DNA from: Pseudomonas sp. ML96
GTDB lineage: Bacteria > Pseudomonadota > Gammaproteobacteria > Pseudomonadales > Pseudomonadaceae
DNA length: 64,000 bases
Direction of reading: 5' to 3'
Assembly (NCBI RefSeq): GCF_000761545.1
Contig: NZ_JPMY01000003.1
Span: 1-64,000, forward strand
A program made the translations under genes and the position numbers. The notes under the pieces were generated by a model, which worked only from the letters and a program-made list of their open reading frames with translations, was not told the DNA's origin and did no database searches. Shown piece after piece: positions 9,684 through 16,844 of this stretch (position 1 is the stretch's first letter; each line of letters begins with the position of its first letter).

Positions 9684-10027
9684 GGTTTGTCCTCCGCTAG
9701 CCGGGCGAGCAGTTGGTTGATCGGCAGCAGGAGCAGCCCGAGGGCGAACCAGAGCACCAGCCCCGGCAACAGCTGCCACCCATTGATGCCCGGCTCGATC
9801 AGCGCCCACAGCCCGGCCAGCACGATCAGCAGGGCGTAGAACAGCAGGGCTTCACTGCGGCGCAGCAACAGTGGAACTCCGCCGAGTAGCAGGGCCAGGC
9901 CGCAGTAGAGCGGCAGCAGTGCCGGCTGCATCTCGGCATGGCGCAGGGCCGCAGCGATCAGGGCGATACCGCTGAGGGTCAGCAGCAGGCCGAGAGCACG
10001 AGCCAGCAGCAGTAGACCACCTGCCAC
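9680..10027 (-). CDS. Small membrane protein resembling the N-terminal domain of PQQ glucose dehydrogenase
   Basis: About 115 residues with four or five hydrophobic helices. The order of helices and the motif GLWALIEPGINGWQLLPGL resemble the membrane anchor of quinoprotein glucose dehydrogenases, here without the catalytic beta-propeller. I favour the GTG at 10027, preceded by GAGG at 8 nt and located 2 nt after the stop of an 18-codon leader ORF. Alternative ATGs at 10117 or 10138 add a non-hydrophobic, unconserved-looking extension and lack good ribosome sites. Its stop overlaps the MscS start (ATGA), so the two are coupled. Function unknown. Confidence 0.6.
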   Translation of the reverse strand: MAGGLLLLARALGLLLTLSGIALIAAALRHAEMQPALLPLYCGLALLLGGVPLLLRRSEALLFYALLIVLAGLWALIEPGINGWQLLPGLVLWFALGLLLLPINQLLARLAEDKP

Positions 10028-10029
10028 GC

Positions 10030-10086
10030 CTAGTGCCTCAGGCCGTTGCTGCGCTTGGCTGTTGGGGGTGAGGCGTGGCTGAACAT
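10030..10086 (-). CDS. Possible 18-residue leader ORF
   Basis: ATG at 10086 has the best Shine-Dalgarno in this region (AGAAGGAG, 6 nt spacing) and opens a reading frame of only 18 codons (MFSHASPPTAKRSNGLRH) ending in TAG. The stop lies 2 nt before the GTG proposed as start of the membrane protein. It may be a coupling leader. It could also mark a frameshift, because the ribosome site would otherwise belong to the membrane protein, which is in the other frame. Confidence 0.35.
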   Translation of the reverse strand: MFSHASPPTAKRSNGLRH

Positions 10087-10261
10087 GGGCGGCTCCTTCT
10101 GTCCGTGTCCCTCCCATAGAAGGCCGCTGGCGCGGCATAGTTCAGGGAAATGGGTTCAGAAAAATGGCCCGAGCGCATGCGAGGCGAACTCGATCGCGGC
10201 CCTTGCAGTCACTGCTTATGTCCGCCTGCGGACCCCATGACCGTATAGCCTGGAGAACACC

Positions 10262-10732
10262 ATGAATGCCGTAGAGCTACTCAAGCAGGATCACCAACTG
10301 TTCCGCCAACTGCTGGAAAAACTCACCGCCACCACCGAGCGCGCGGTGAAGACGCGCCGCGACCTGATCGCCCGCCTGCAACTCGAACTGAGCGTGCATA
10401 CCGACATCGAGGAGACCATCTTCTACCCGGCCATCCAGAAGGCCGGGGGCAAGGAAGAGGCGGTGATGTTCGCCGAGGCCAAGGAAGAGCACCGCACCGT
10501 CGATGCGCTGGTATTGCCGGACCTGTTCAAGACCGCGCCGTCGTCGGTGTCCTTCTCCGGCCGCGCCAAGGTGCTCAAGGAACTGCTCGATCACCACCTG
10601 GAAGAGGAGGAGAGCGACATGTTCCCCAGGGCCGCCGAACTGCTGGGCAAGCAGAAGCTGGAAGAGCTCGGCGCGCAGATGGAAGAGCGTCGGCGCAGCT
10701 TGAAGCAGACCCTCAGCCGCCAAGCGGCGTAG
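10262..10732 (+). CDS. Hemerythrin HHE cation-binding domain protein
   Basis: A 156-residue soluble protein with the HHE pattern: LLKQDHQLFRQLL near residues 6-18, SVHTDIEETIFYPA around 44-57, EEHRTVDAL near 77-85 and LLDHHLEEEESDMFP around 112-126. These His/Glu ligands form a four-helix di-iron site used for oxygen, NO or iron sensing and storage. The C-terminus is a charged helix. Its last 20 nt overlap the 3' end of the convergent YbdK gene. The exact role cannot be told from sequence. Confidence 0.92.
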   Translation: MNAVELLKQDHQLFRQLLEKLTATTERAVKTRRDLIARLQLELSVHTDIEETIFYPAIQKAGGKEEAVMFAEAKEEHRTVDALVLPDLFKTAPSSVSFSGRAKVLKELLDHHLEEEESDMFPRAAELLGKQKLEELGAQMEERRRSLKQTLSRQAA

Positions 10733-11882
10733 CGGAGGCGAGAACCTCCTGGGGCGAGCGGGGCGCGGCGGTCTGCACACGAGCCGTTTCCTCGAGCAGG
10801 CTGTCGACCACTGCCTGCTGAGCCTGCCGCTCGCCCAGCCCGGCTGCCTGCGCCGTTCGTAGCACCTGGCGTTGGCGTTGGGCGCTGCCGCCCTCACGCA
10901 GTATTCGTTCAGCCTGGCGGAAGCTTTCGGGCGCTGCTTGCGTGCCGACCAGGCGTTCGAGCTGTGCCAGCCACTCGCTGGCGCTCACCTCGCCGTGGCC
11001 TTGCGCATCGAGAAAGCGGGCGCTGCAGCCCAGGCGCCTGGCCCGCCAGTAGTTTTCCTCCAACAGCAAGCGCTGCAGGCCGCCCAGCGCGTCATCCTCG
11101 GCATCCAGCGCCCAGGCCACCAGGGCGCGGAACAGGCCAGCGATGCACAGCGCGTCTTCCACCAGCGGGCAGGCGTCGGCGATGCGCAGCTCCAGGGTGG
11201 CGAAGCGTGCCGAGGGGCGGATGAACCACCAGATATCACCGCGCCTCTGCAGCGCGCCGGCGGCCAACAGCAGGCCGACGTAGGCATCGAAGGATTGCTG
11301 ATCGGGCAGCGGTTCAGGCAGGCACATGCGCGGCCACTCGCCGCAGAGGCAGCGACGATAGCTGGCCATAGCGGTGTCGCGGCCACCCCAGAACGGCGAC
11401 GAGCAACTCAGCGCCAGCAGCAGCGGCAGCCAGCCGAGCAGGCGATTCATCACCCGCAGCCGGTCGTACTCGTTGGGCACCCCGACATGCACATGTAGGC
11501 CGGACACCAGGCTGCGTTGGGCGATATCACCATGGTCGGCGAACAGCTTGCGGTAGTGCGGCGAATCACTGGGCAACTGTTCGCGCCAGTCGGCGAAGGG
11601 GTGGCTGGCGGCGCCCAGCAGGCCGATGCCGTGGCGGCGGGTCAGCGAGTTCAGGCGTTGCCGCGAGTTCTGCAGCCAGGCCCGCCCTTCATCCAGGCTC
11701 TCCAGGATGGGGCTGACCAGCTCGAACTGGCTCTGGAACATTTCCTCGGCCAGGCACAGGCCGAATTCCTCGCGGCAGGCTGGCAGCAGGGCGGCGGGTG
11801 GCTGGCGGACGACGTCGCGGCTGGCCAGGTCGACCAGCAGGAACTCTTCCTCGATACCGAAGCTCAGGGCGTGTTGTGGCAT
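10713..11882 (-). CDS. ybdK: YbdK family carboxylate-amine ligase (GCS2)
   Basis: A 389-residue member of the glutamate-cysteine ligase type 2 family. The N-terminus FGIEEEFLLVD carries the acidic residues that bind metal and ATP. SGLHVHVGVPNE and the later IRPSARFATLELRIADACP are further family blocks. E. coli YbdK has only weak glutamate-cysteine ligase activity, so the natural substrate is uncertain. The ATG at 11882 fits the conserved N-terminus. It ends within the 3' end of the hemerythrin gene on the other strand. Confidence 0.9.
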   Translation of the reverse strand: MPQHALSFGIEEEFLLVDLASRDVVRQPPAALLPACREEFGLCLAEEMFQSQFELVSPILESLDEGRAWLQNSRQRLNSLTRRHGIGLLGAASHPFADWREQLPSDSPHYRKLFADHGDIAQRSLVSGLHVHVGVPNEYDRLRVMNRLLGWLPLLLALSCSSPFWGGRDTAMASYRRCLCGEWPRMCLPEPLPDQQSFDAYVGLLLAAGALQRRGDIWWFIRPSARFATLELRIADACPLVEDALCIAGLFRALVAWALDAEDDALGGLQRLLLEENYWRARRLGCSARFLDAQGHGEVSASEWLAQLERLVGTQAAPESFRQAERILREGGSAQRQRQVLRTAQAAGLGERQAQQAVVDSLLEETARVQTAAPRSPQEVLASATPLGG

Positions 11883-11992
11883 GGCGTCCTCCTGTTCAAG
11901 GGACGGACGGCGCCAGCCTGGAGTTCATCTCGCAGGCGGAATCTTTGTGCGGCCAGGGCACTCCCAGTGATAACAGCCAGGAAGCCAGGAGC

Positions 11993-13348
11993 ATGATGAG
12001 CCCGACCAGCACACTGGCCGCGGTGGCTTGCCGCCCGGTACGCGATACCTATGAGGCGCTGTTGCAGGCGCAGCCCGACACGGCCGCCTTGGCGCGCGCT
12101 GCAGACTTTCTCGACACCCAGCTAGCGCTGGCCGAGATGTTGCCCTGCGACCTGCCGGCGGAGCCCTGGCAAATGCTCAGCTGGGTACGCGTGGAGGCGC
12201 GGCGCACTACCGAGGCGTACGCGAGTTACCTGGAGGAACGCAAGCAGGGTGCGCCGCGCCGCTACTTCGGCAATCTGTCCCATGCCCTGTATTTTCTGCG
12301 CGCCGTGGCGCCGACCAAACTGGTGGACGGCGCCTGGCTGCACGGGCTGTTGCCGCACTGGCAGGAGACGCGCCTGCAGCCGCTGATCCAGACCTATCTG
12401 GAGGAGCTGGGTAACGGCGTGCCGGCGCAAAACCATGTGCTGCTGTATCGCCAGCTGCTGGCCGAGAACGGTTGCGAGGAACTCGGCGGGCTGAGCGATG
12501 CGCACTATATCCAGGGCGCCCAACAGCTGGCCCTGGGGCAGCTGGCCGAGCGCTACCTGCCCGAGCTGATCGGCTACAACCTGGGCTACGAACAGCTGCC
12601 GCTGCACCTGCTGATCTGCACCTACGAGCTGCGCGAGCTGGGCATCGATCCCTATTACTTCCAGTTGCACGTGACCATCGACAATGCCAGCTGCGGCCAT
12701 GCCCAGCGCGCGGTGCAGGCGCTGCAGGACAACCTGCCGGTGGTGGGGGATCGCCAGGCCTTCCTGCAGCGTGTCAGCCAAGGCTACCGGCTCAATCAGC
12801 TGGGCCTGGGCAGCACGCGGGTGATCGCGGATTTCGACCTGCAGCGCGAGCTAGTGGCGATGCTCGAACGCAAACGGCAGATCGCCGGCATGGTGCATTC
12901 CGACCATTGCCGGCTCGAAGGCCGCACGATCAACCAGTGGCTGGCTGTGCCGGGGAACATGCCCGGCTTTCTTGCGGCGCTGCAGGCGCGCGGCTGGGTA
13001 CGCCGCCACCAGGACCCGGGCGACAGCCACTTCTGGCGCCTGGTCGACGGCTCTCGCGCGGCCATGTTCGGCGTGTTCAGCGCCTATGAGCGGCAACTGC
13101 TGCACGACTGGATTGCCGGGGATTGGCGGCCCGCCGAAGCGGCGATGTCGTTACGCCGGCAGCGCTCCAGCGAACCGGCCGAAGCGTTGGGCGACCTGGC
13201 CAGCGAGGCGCGTGCGCTGCTGGCGCAGCTGGAAGGGCTGGCGCCAGCACAGCGCGCCCAGCAACTGATCCAGCTGATGACCCCGGCGTTGCACCACAGC
13301 CCGGCCGGGCTACTGGCCACCCGTCTTTTCTCTGCGAGCTACTGCTGA
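11993..13348 (+). CDS. Iron-containing redox enzyme family protein (haem-oxygenase-like fold)
   Basis: About 451 residues. The middle part (NLGYEQLPLHLLICTYEL, then a helix with HVTIDNASCGHA) has the E...H..D...H spacing expected of haem-oxygenase-like di-iron oxidases (HDO/PF14518 type). The N-terminal third (SHALYFLRAVAP) is also helical. Such enzymes cleave or oxidise amino or fatty acids; the substrate here is unknown. The two adjacent ATGs at 11993 and 11996 both follow AGGAG, and the second has the better spacing. The next gene, a methyltransferase, starts 2 nt after the stop, so the pair probably forms one pathway. Confidence 0.8.
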   Translation: MMSPTSTLAAVACRPVRDTYEALLQAQPDTAALARAADFLDTQLALAEMLPCDLPAEPWQMLSWVRVEARRTTEAYASYLEERKQGAPRRYFGNLSHALYFLRAVAPTKLVDGAWLHGLLPHWQETRLQPLIQTYLEELGNGVPAQNHVLLYRQLLAENGCEELGGLSDAHYIQGAQQLALGQLAERYLPELIGYNLGYEQLPLHLLICTYELRELGIDPYYFQLHVTIDNASCGHAQRAVQALQDNLPVVGDRQAFLQRVSQGYRLNQLGLGSTRVIADFDLQRELVAMLERKRQIAGMVHSDHCRLEGRTINQWLAVPGNMPGFLAALQARGWVRRHQDPGDSHFWRLVDGSRAAMFGVFSAYERQLLHDWIAGDWRPAEAAMSLRRQRSSEPAEALGDLASEARALLAQLEGLAPAQRAQQLIQLMTPALHHSPAGLLATRLFSASYC

Positions 13349-13350
13349 CC

Positions 13351-14295
13351 ATGACCCGCCTCAATCGCCCGTTGCTCCACCTCGGCCAGGCGCTGCACGC
13401 CCGGGCCTACCGCTTCACCAGCGTCACGCCACTCACCCAGCAACGCGTCAACGCGCGGCCGCAGAGCGCCTGGGCAACCGATCTGGCTGGGGTATTCGGC
13501 TGGAGCCGGCCGTTCCAGCGCGACACGGTGGGCGAGGAGCTGTTCGGCCTGATGGAAGGCGCCGGGGTGCTGCGTGAGCTGGAAGGCGGTTGGCTCAGCA
13601 CGGTGCGCTGGTCCAGCCTGGATGACGAGCTCTACGTGCACTCGTGCTATCCCACGCTGCAGGCCGATGCGGTGTTCTTCGGTCCCGACAGCTACCGTTT
13701 CGCCCAGGCCATCGGGCAGCACCTGCGTCAGCATCAGCCCGAGCGGTTGCATCGGGTGCTGGATATCGGCTGCGGCGCCGGGCCGGGGGCGCTGGTGGTG
13801 GCGCGGGCGTGCCCGGCAGCGGAGGTGCTGGCCGTGGATATCAACCCGCTGGCCCTCGAATACACCGAGGTCAACGCGCGGCTGGCCGGCATCGGCAATC
13901 TGCGTACCCTGCGCAGTGATCTGCTGGCCTCCATCGGCGGTCAGTTCGACCTGATCCTCAGCAATCCGCCCTACATGCTCGACCCGCAAGGGAGGGTGTA
14001 CCGCGACGGTGGCGGGGAGCTGGGTACGGGGCTGGCGCTGGCGATCATCGACGAGGCACTGGCGCAGCTGGCCCCCGGCGGCTGCCTACTGCTGTACACC
14101 GGCGTGGCGATGGTCGCCGGGCGCGATCCGCTGCTGGAGTACTGCAAGAACACCCTGGCCGAAGGCGACTTCCTGTGGAGCTATCGCGAGATGGACCCGG
14201 ACGTGTTCGGCGAGCAGTTGCTCGAGCCTGGATACGAGGCGGTGGAGCGCATCGCCGCTGTGGTGCTCACCGTCACTCGTAGCTGGCGCGAGTAG
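13351..14295 (+). CDS. Class I SAM-dependent methyltransferase
   Basis: A 314-residue protein with a Rossmann-type methyltransferase core: VLDIGCGAGPGALV (motif I) and FDLILSNPPYMLDP (motif IV). The NPPY tetrad is typical of enzymes that methylate an amide or exocyclic amine, for example HemK/PrmC-like glutamine or adenine N-methylases. The N-terminal 130 residues resemble no domain I recognise. Start at 13351 lies immediately after the upstream oxidase gene; the longer open frame upstream is the shadow of that gene. Joint action on a small molecule or protein side chain is inference. Confidence 0.82.
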   Translation: MTRLNRPLLHLGQALHARAYRFTSVTPLTQQRVNARPQSAWATDLAGVFGWSRPFQRDTVGEELFGLMEGAGVLRELEGGWLSTVRWSSLDDELYVHSCYPTLQADAVFFGPDSYRFAQAIGQHLRQHQPERLHRVLDIGCGAGPGALVVARACPAAEVLAVDINPLALEYTEVNARLAGIGNLRTLRSDLLASIGGQFDLILSNPPYMLDPQGRVYRDGGGELGTGLALAIIDEALAQLAPGGCLLLYTGVAMVAGRDPLLEYCKNTLAEGDFLWSYREMDPDVFGEQLLEPGYEAVERIAAVVLTVTRSWRE

Positions 14296-14376
14296 GGCGA
14301 CGGGGCTTGCGGAAAAATCACTTGAACCGCCGAGCAACGCAGCGAGTCAGCAATGTGTAATTGACTCGACTCGGTG

Positions 14377-15273
14377 ATGACCAAGATGATCAAGAAATGC
14401 CTGTTTCCCGCAGCTGGCTACGGTACCCGTTTTCTGCCCGCCACCAAGTCGATGCCCAAGGAGATGCTGCCAGTGGTCGACACGCCACTGATCCAGTATG
14501 GGGTGGAGGAGGCGTTCGACGCCGGGCTCGACCAGATCGCCATGGTCACCGGGCGCGGCAAGCGCTCGCTGGAGGACCACTTCGACATCAGCTACGAGCT
14601 GGAGCACGAGATCAGCAACACCGACAAGGAGCACGCGCTGCGTGGCATCCGTCGGCTGATCGACAACTGCACCTTCTCCTATACCCGGCAGATCGCCATG
14701 AAGGGCCTCGGCCACGCCATCCTCACCGGCCGCCCGTTGATCGGTGACGAGGCCTTCGCCGTGGTGCTGGCCGACGATCTCTGCCTCAATCCGGGCGGTG
14801 ACGGCGTGCTGATGCAGATGGTCAAGCTGTACAACCAGTTCCGCTGCTCGATTGTCGCCATCGAAGAAGTGCCGGCGGAAGAAACCGGCAAGTACGGCAT
14901 CATTTCCGGCGAGGCGATCCGCCATGACATCTTCCGTGTCGACAAGATGGTGGAGAAGCCCAAGCCCGAGGACGCGCCGTCCAACCTGGCGATCATCGGC
15001 CGCTACATCCTGACCCCGGACATCTTCGACCTGCTGGAGAAAACGCCACCGGGCAAGGGCGGCGAGATCCAGATCACCGATGCGCTGATGAAGCAGGCAC
15101 AGCAGGGCTGCGTGCTGGCCTACAAGTTCCAGGGGCAGCGCTTCGACTGTGGCTCAGCGGAGGGCTACCTGGCGGCCAGCAATTTCTGCTTCGAGCACTT
15201 CTACAAGACCCGCAAGGAGCGCCAGCTAGCTCTGGTGAGCAAGGAGCTGGAGCAGGAAGCTACTCCGGCCTGA
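14377..15273 (+). CDS. galU: UTP-glucose-1-phosphate uridylyltransferase GalU
   Basis: Makes UDP-glucose from UTP and glucose-1-phosphate. The N-terminal nucleotide-binding loop FPAAGYGTRFLPATKSMPKE and later VVLADDLCL and GEIQITDAL are intact. At about 299 residues it is slightly longer than the common Pseudomonas GalU (about 280), with an extra C-terminal tail. Starts at 14377 and 14386 are both possible; family members usually begin MIKKCLFPAAG (14386). Upstream at 14344-14367 lies an inverted GAGTCA-N12-TGACTC of unknown meaning. A link to the glucan genes through glucose-1-phosphate is plausible. Confidence 0.93.
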   Translation: MTKMIKKCLFPAAGYGTRFLPATKSMPKEMLPVVDTPLIQYGVEEAFDAGLDQIAMVTGRGKRSLEDHFDISYELEHEISNTDKEHALRGIRRLIDNCTFSYTRQIAMKGLGHAILTGRPLIGDEAFAVVLADDLCLNPGGDGVLMQMVKLYNQFRCSIVAIEEVPAEETGKYGIISGEAIRHDIFRVDKMVEKPKPEDAPSNLAIIGRYILTPDIFDLLEKTPPGKGGEIQITDALMKQAQQGCVLAYKFQGQRFDCGSAEGYLAASNFCFEHFYKTRKERQLALVSKELEQEATPA

Positions 15274-15281
15274 GGTCAGCA

Positions 15282-15308
15282 GCCCCATCGTCTGGTAGTC
15301 GATGGGGC
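15282..15308. terminator. Hairpin between convergent galU and the downstream minus-strand gene
   Basis: A perfect 9-bp inverted repeat, GCCCCATCG and CGATGGGGC with a 9-nt loop, sits 8 nt after the galU stop and 20 nt past the end of the converging gene. It has no T-run, so it is either a Rho-assisted terminator or a 3'-end stabilising hairpin. Confidence 0.5.
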
Positions 15309-15327
15309 ATGCCTGCTGGCGAGACCA

Positions 15328-15696
15328 TCAGCGCAGCGCGGCGAGCAGTTCATCCTTGCGCATGCTCGAACGGCCACGAATCTCGCGCTTGCGGGCGAGC
15401 TCAAGCAACTCCTGCTTGCTCATTAGTTCCAGGCGGTGACCTGGACGCGGGGTACCCTTGCGCGTGGCCACGGCGCGGCGCGCCGAGGATTTGCGCGCCG
15501 CCTGCTTGGCTGGCTCGCTGGTGGTTTGCCCCGAGCCGCCTTTGCGTTCACCGCCGCCCGATTGCTTGTTCACCGTGGCCCAGGCCCGGGCTTCCGCCTC
15601 TGCCTCGGGCACGCCCTTGGCTTCGTAGCTCTCTTCGATGTGTTGCGCCTTGCGCTTCTGTTTCTCGGTGTACTTGGCTTTGCTTCCGCGTGGCAT
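15328..15696 (-). CDS. Plasmid-stabilisation-like basic protein with C-terminal SAP/Rho-N-like motif
   Basis: A 122-residue, very basic protein. Residues 1-50 (MPRGSKAKYTEKQKRKAQHI, then YEAKGVPEAEAEARAWATVN) match a small Pseudomonas family usually listed as plasmid stabilisation protein. A flexible Gly/Ser/Lys linker follows, and the last 35 residues (MSKQELLELARKREIRGRSS) look like the helix-extended-helix of SAP or Rho N-terminal nucleic-acid-binding domains. Start at 15696 follows GGAGAACAGCC. Nucleic-acid binding is likely; a plasmid role is only a historical label. Confidence 0.75.
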   Translation of the reverse strand: MPRGSKAKYTEKQKRKAQHIEESYEAKGVPEAEAEARAWATVNKQSGGGERKGGSGQTTSEPAKQAARKSSARRAVATRKGTPRPGHRLELMSKQELLELARKREIRGRSSMRKDELLAALR

Positions 15697-15798
15697 GGCT
15701 GTTCTCCACTGGCGCCGCGACATGCGGCCTGTTCTGTAGAGAAGCGCCGCCCTGGCGTTAGTTCGAATTTTTCCCAAACCTTAGGCCGAGCGCCGCAG

Positions 15799-15825
15799 TC
15801 ACTCTCTAGAGAGTCTAGAGAGTGA
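15799..15825 (+). promoter_or_regulatory. Perfect 12-bp inverted repeat overlapping a ribosome-binding site
   Basis: TCACTCTCTAGA and TCTAGAGAGTGA are separated by three bases (GAG). The right arm includes the only purine-rich ribosome-site candidate (GAGAGTGA) before the ATG at 15832. In RNA this would be a 12-bp stem that hides the site; in DNA it would be a strong dyad operator between divergent genes. Confidence 0.6.
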
Positions 15826-15831
15826 GCTGCC

Positions 15832-16017
15832 ATGACCCTGTTATGTCTGATCTCCGGTTGCCAATGGCTGCGGGCCAGCGCCAAGGGCCGGCGTTTGGGT
15901 GGGCGCACCTTGCTGCACGAATGCTGCAGCCGCTGCGGCACTCGACGCTTTCGTCACCCAGTCGATGAGTCCGTGCTGTTCAGCCTGCGTCCGCAGCCGG
16001 GGCGCCAATGGAGCTGA
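15832..16017 (+). CDS. Cys-rich small protein (PSPA7_2676-like family)
   Basis: A 61-residue protein starting MTLLCLISGCQWLRAS and containing ECCSRCGTRRF. The C-x4-C and CC-x2-C spacing suggests a small zinc or iron-sulphur site. A clear paralogue (CLIRGCMW and CCSRCGCHRY) is found at 35032-35175 in this window. The last 10 nt overlap the start of the mgtC-like gene, so the two may be coupled. The ribosome site lies in the arm of a perfect inverted repeat. Function unknown; the family name is recalled from Pseudomonas annotations. Confidence 0.7.
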   Translation: MTLLCLISGCQWLRASAKGRRLGGRTLLHECCSRCGTRRFRHPVDESVLFSLRPQPGRQWS

Positions 16018-16499
16018 GTGATTACCTGGCTGCCGCGCTGCGCGAGGAGTTCGCCGATTTCGGCCAGACCCAGCAGATGCTCAGCGCCGCCCTGCGTCTG
16101 ATGATGGCCGCGTTGCTCGGCGGCCTGCTTGGCTTCGAGCGTGAGGCCAAGGGCAAGGCCGCCGGCCTGCGCACGCACATGCTGGTCACCCTGGGCGCGA
16201 CGCTGTTCGTCATGCCCCTGCAGCTAGATGGTGCGGAACACGACGCGCTGAGTCGCGTCGTACAAGGTATCGCGGCCGGAATCGGCTTTCTCTGCGCCGG
16301 CACCATCCTCAAGGGTGATCGCAGCAGCCAGATCAAGGGCCTCACCACCTCGGCGTCGCTGTGGTTCAGCACCGCAGTCGGCATCACCGTTGGCCTGGGT
16401 TACGAGGGCACGGCGCTGCTGGGGGTGCTGTTCGCGCTGATCGTGTTGCACACCCTGCCGCTGATCGAACCCTCCGACAAGAAAACGCCTCCGCACTGA
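16008..16499 (+). CDS. MgtC/SapB family membrane protein
   Basis: A 163-residue inner-membrane protein. The RLMMAALLGGLLGFEREAKG segment, then GLRTHMLVTLGATLF and GLTTSASLWFSTAVGITVG, are the conserved MgtC family blocks, with four or five membrane segments. It is at the short end of the family, lacking the C-terminal ACT-like domain of Salmonella MgtC. MgtC proteins inhibit F-type ATPase or support survival in low magnesium. The ATG lies within the end of the Cys-rich small gene. Confidence 0.9.
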   Translation: MELSDYLAAALREEFADFGQTQQMLSAALRLMMAALLGGLLGFEREAKGKAAGLRTHMLVTLGATLFVMPLQLDGAEHDALSRVVQGIAAGIGFLCAGTILKGDRSSQIKGLTTSASLWFSTAVGITVGLGYEGTALLGVLFALIVLHTLPLIEPSDKKTPPH

Positions 16500-16508
16500 G
16501 GACCCCCC

Positions 16509-16751
16509 ATGTTTCGCGAGTTCGAACACTGCACGGCCTGGACCGACTCCATGTACAGCGGCGCCGGTTTCGTCGGCCTGATCGAGTACCAGGCCAAGCG
16601 CTATGACGGCCAGGTCATGGTGCTCTGGGTCTTCGATCCCAACTGCGTCTGCGAGCGCGAGGCCGAAAGCGCCGCCGAGCGCATGCTGCAGGCCATTCTC
16701 GACATCCACCCGGAGCGCGGCGTGCTCTACGCCGATGGAGTCCCGCTGTAA
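16509..16751 (+). CDS. Small hypothetical protein
   Basis: Eighty residues starting MFREFEHCTAWTDSMYSGAG, acidic, with no signal peptide or membrane segment. A beta-rich first half (FVGLIEYQAKRYDGQVMVLW) and a helical second half are likely. I do not recognise the family. It starts 9 nt after the mgtC stop with a weak ribosome site (GGACCCCC), so it is probably the third gene of that unit. It ends just before the proposed glgE promoter. Confidence 0.6.
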   Translation: MFREFEHCTAWTDSMYSGAGFVGLIEYQAKRYDGQVMVLWVFDPNCVCEREAESAAERMLQAILDIHPERGVLYADGVPL

Positions 16752-16759
16752 CGCAGCCT

Positions 16760-16787
16760 GAACTTTTGCCGGCGCGCCGGGCTCGGA
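16760..16787 (+). promoter_or_regulatory. AlgU (sigma-22)-like promoter of glgE
   Basis: GAACTT at 16760-16765 and TCGGA at 16783-16787 are 17 bp apart, matching the AlgU/RpoE consensus GAACTT-N16/17-TCtgA at all but one base of the -10. Transcription would start near 16793, about 50 nt before the glgE ATG. Confidence 0.5.
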
Positions 16788-16844
16788 AACTCCAGGGCAT
16801 TCGCCCCAGTCATCTTCCTTCCAGACTCGAGGAGCCTCGTTGCG

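Noticed and set aside
14344..14367. GAGTCA-N12-TGACTC before galU as a regulator site or terminator
   Set aside because: Only 6-bp arms and a long loop; it can easily arise by chance and has no T-run.
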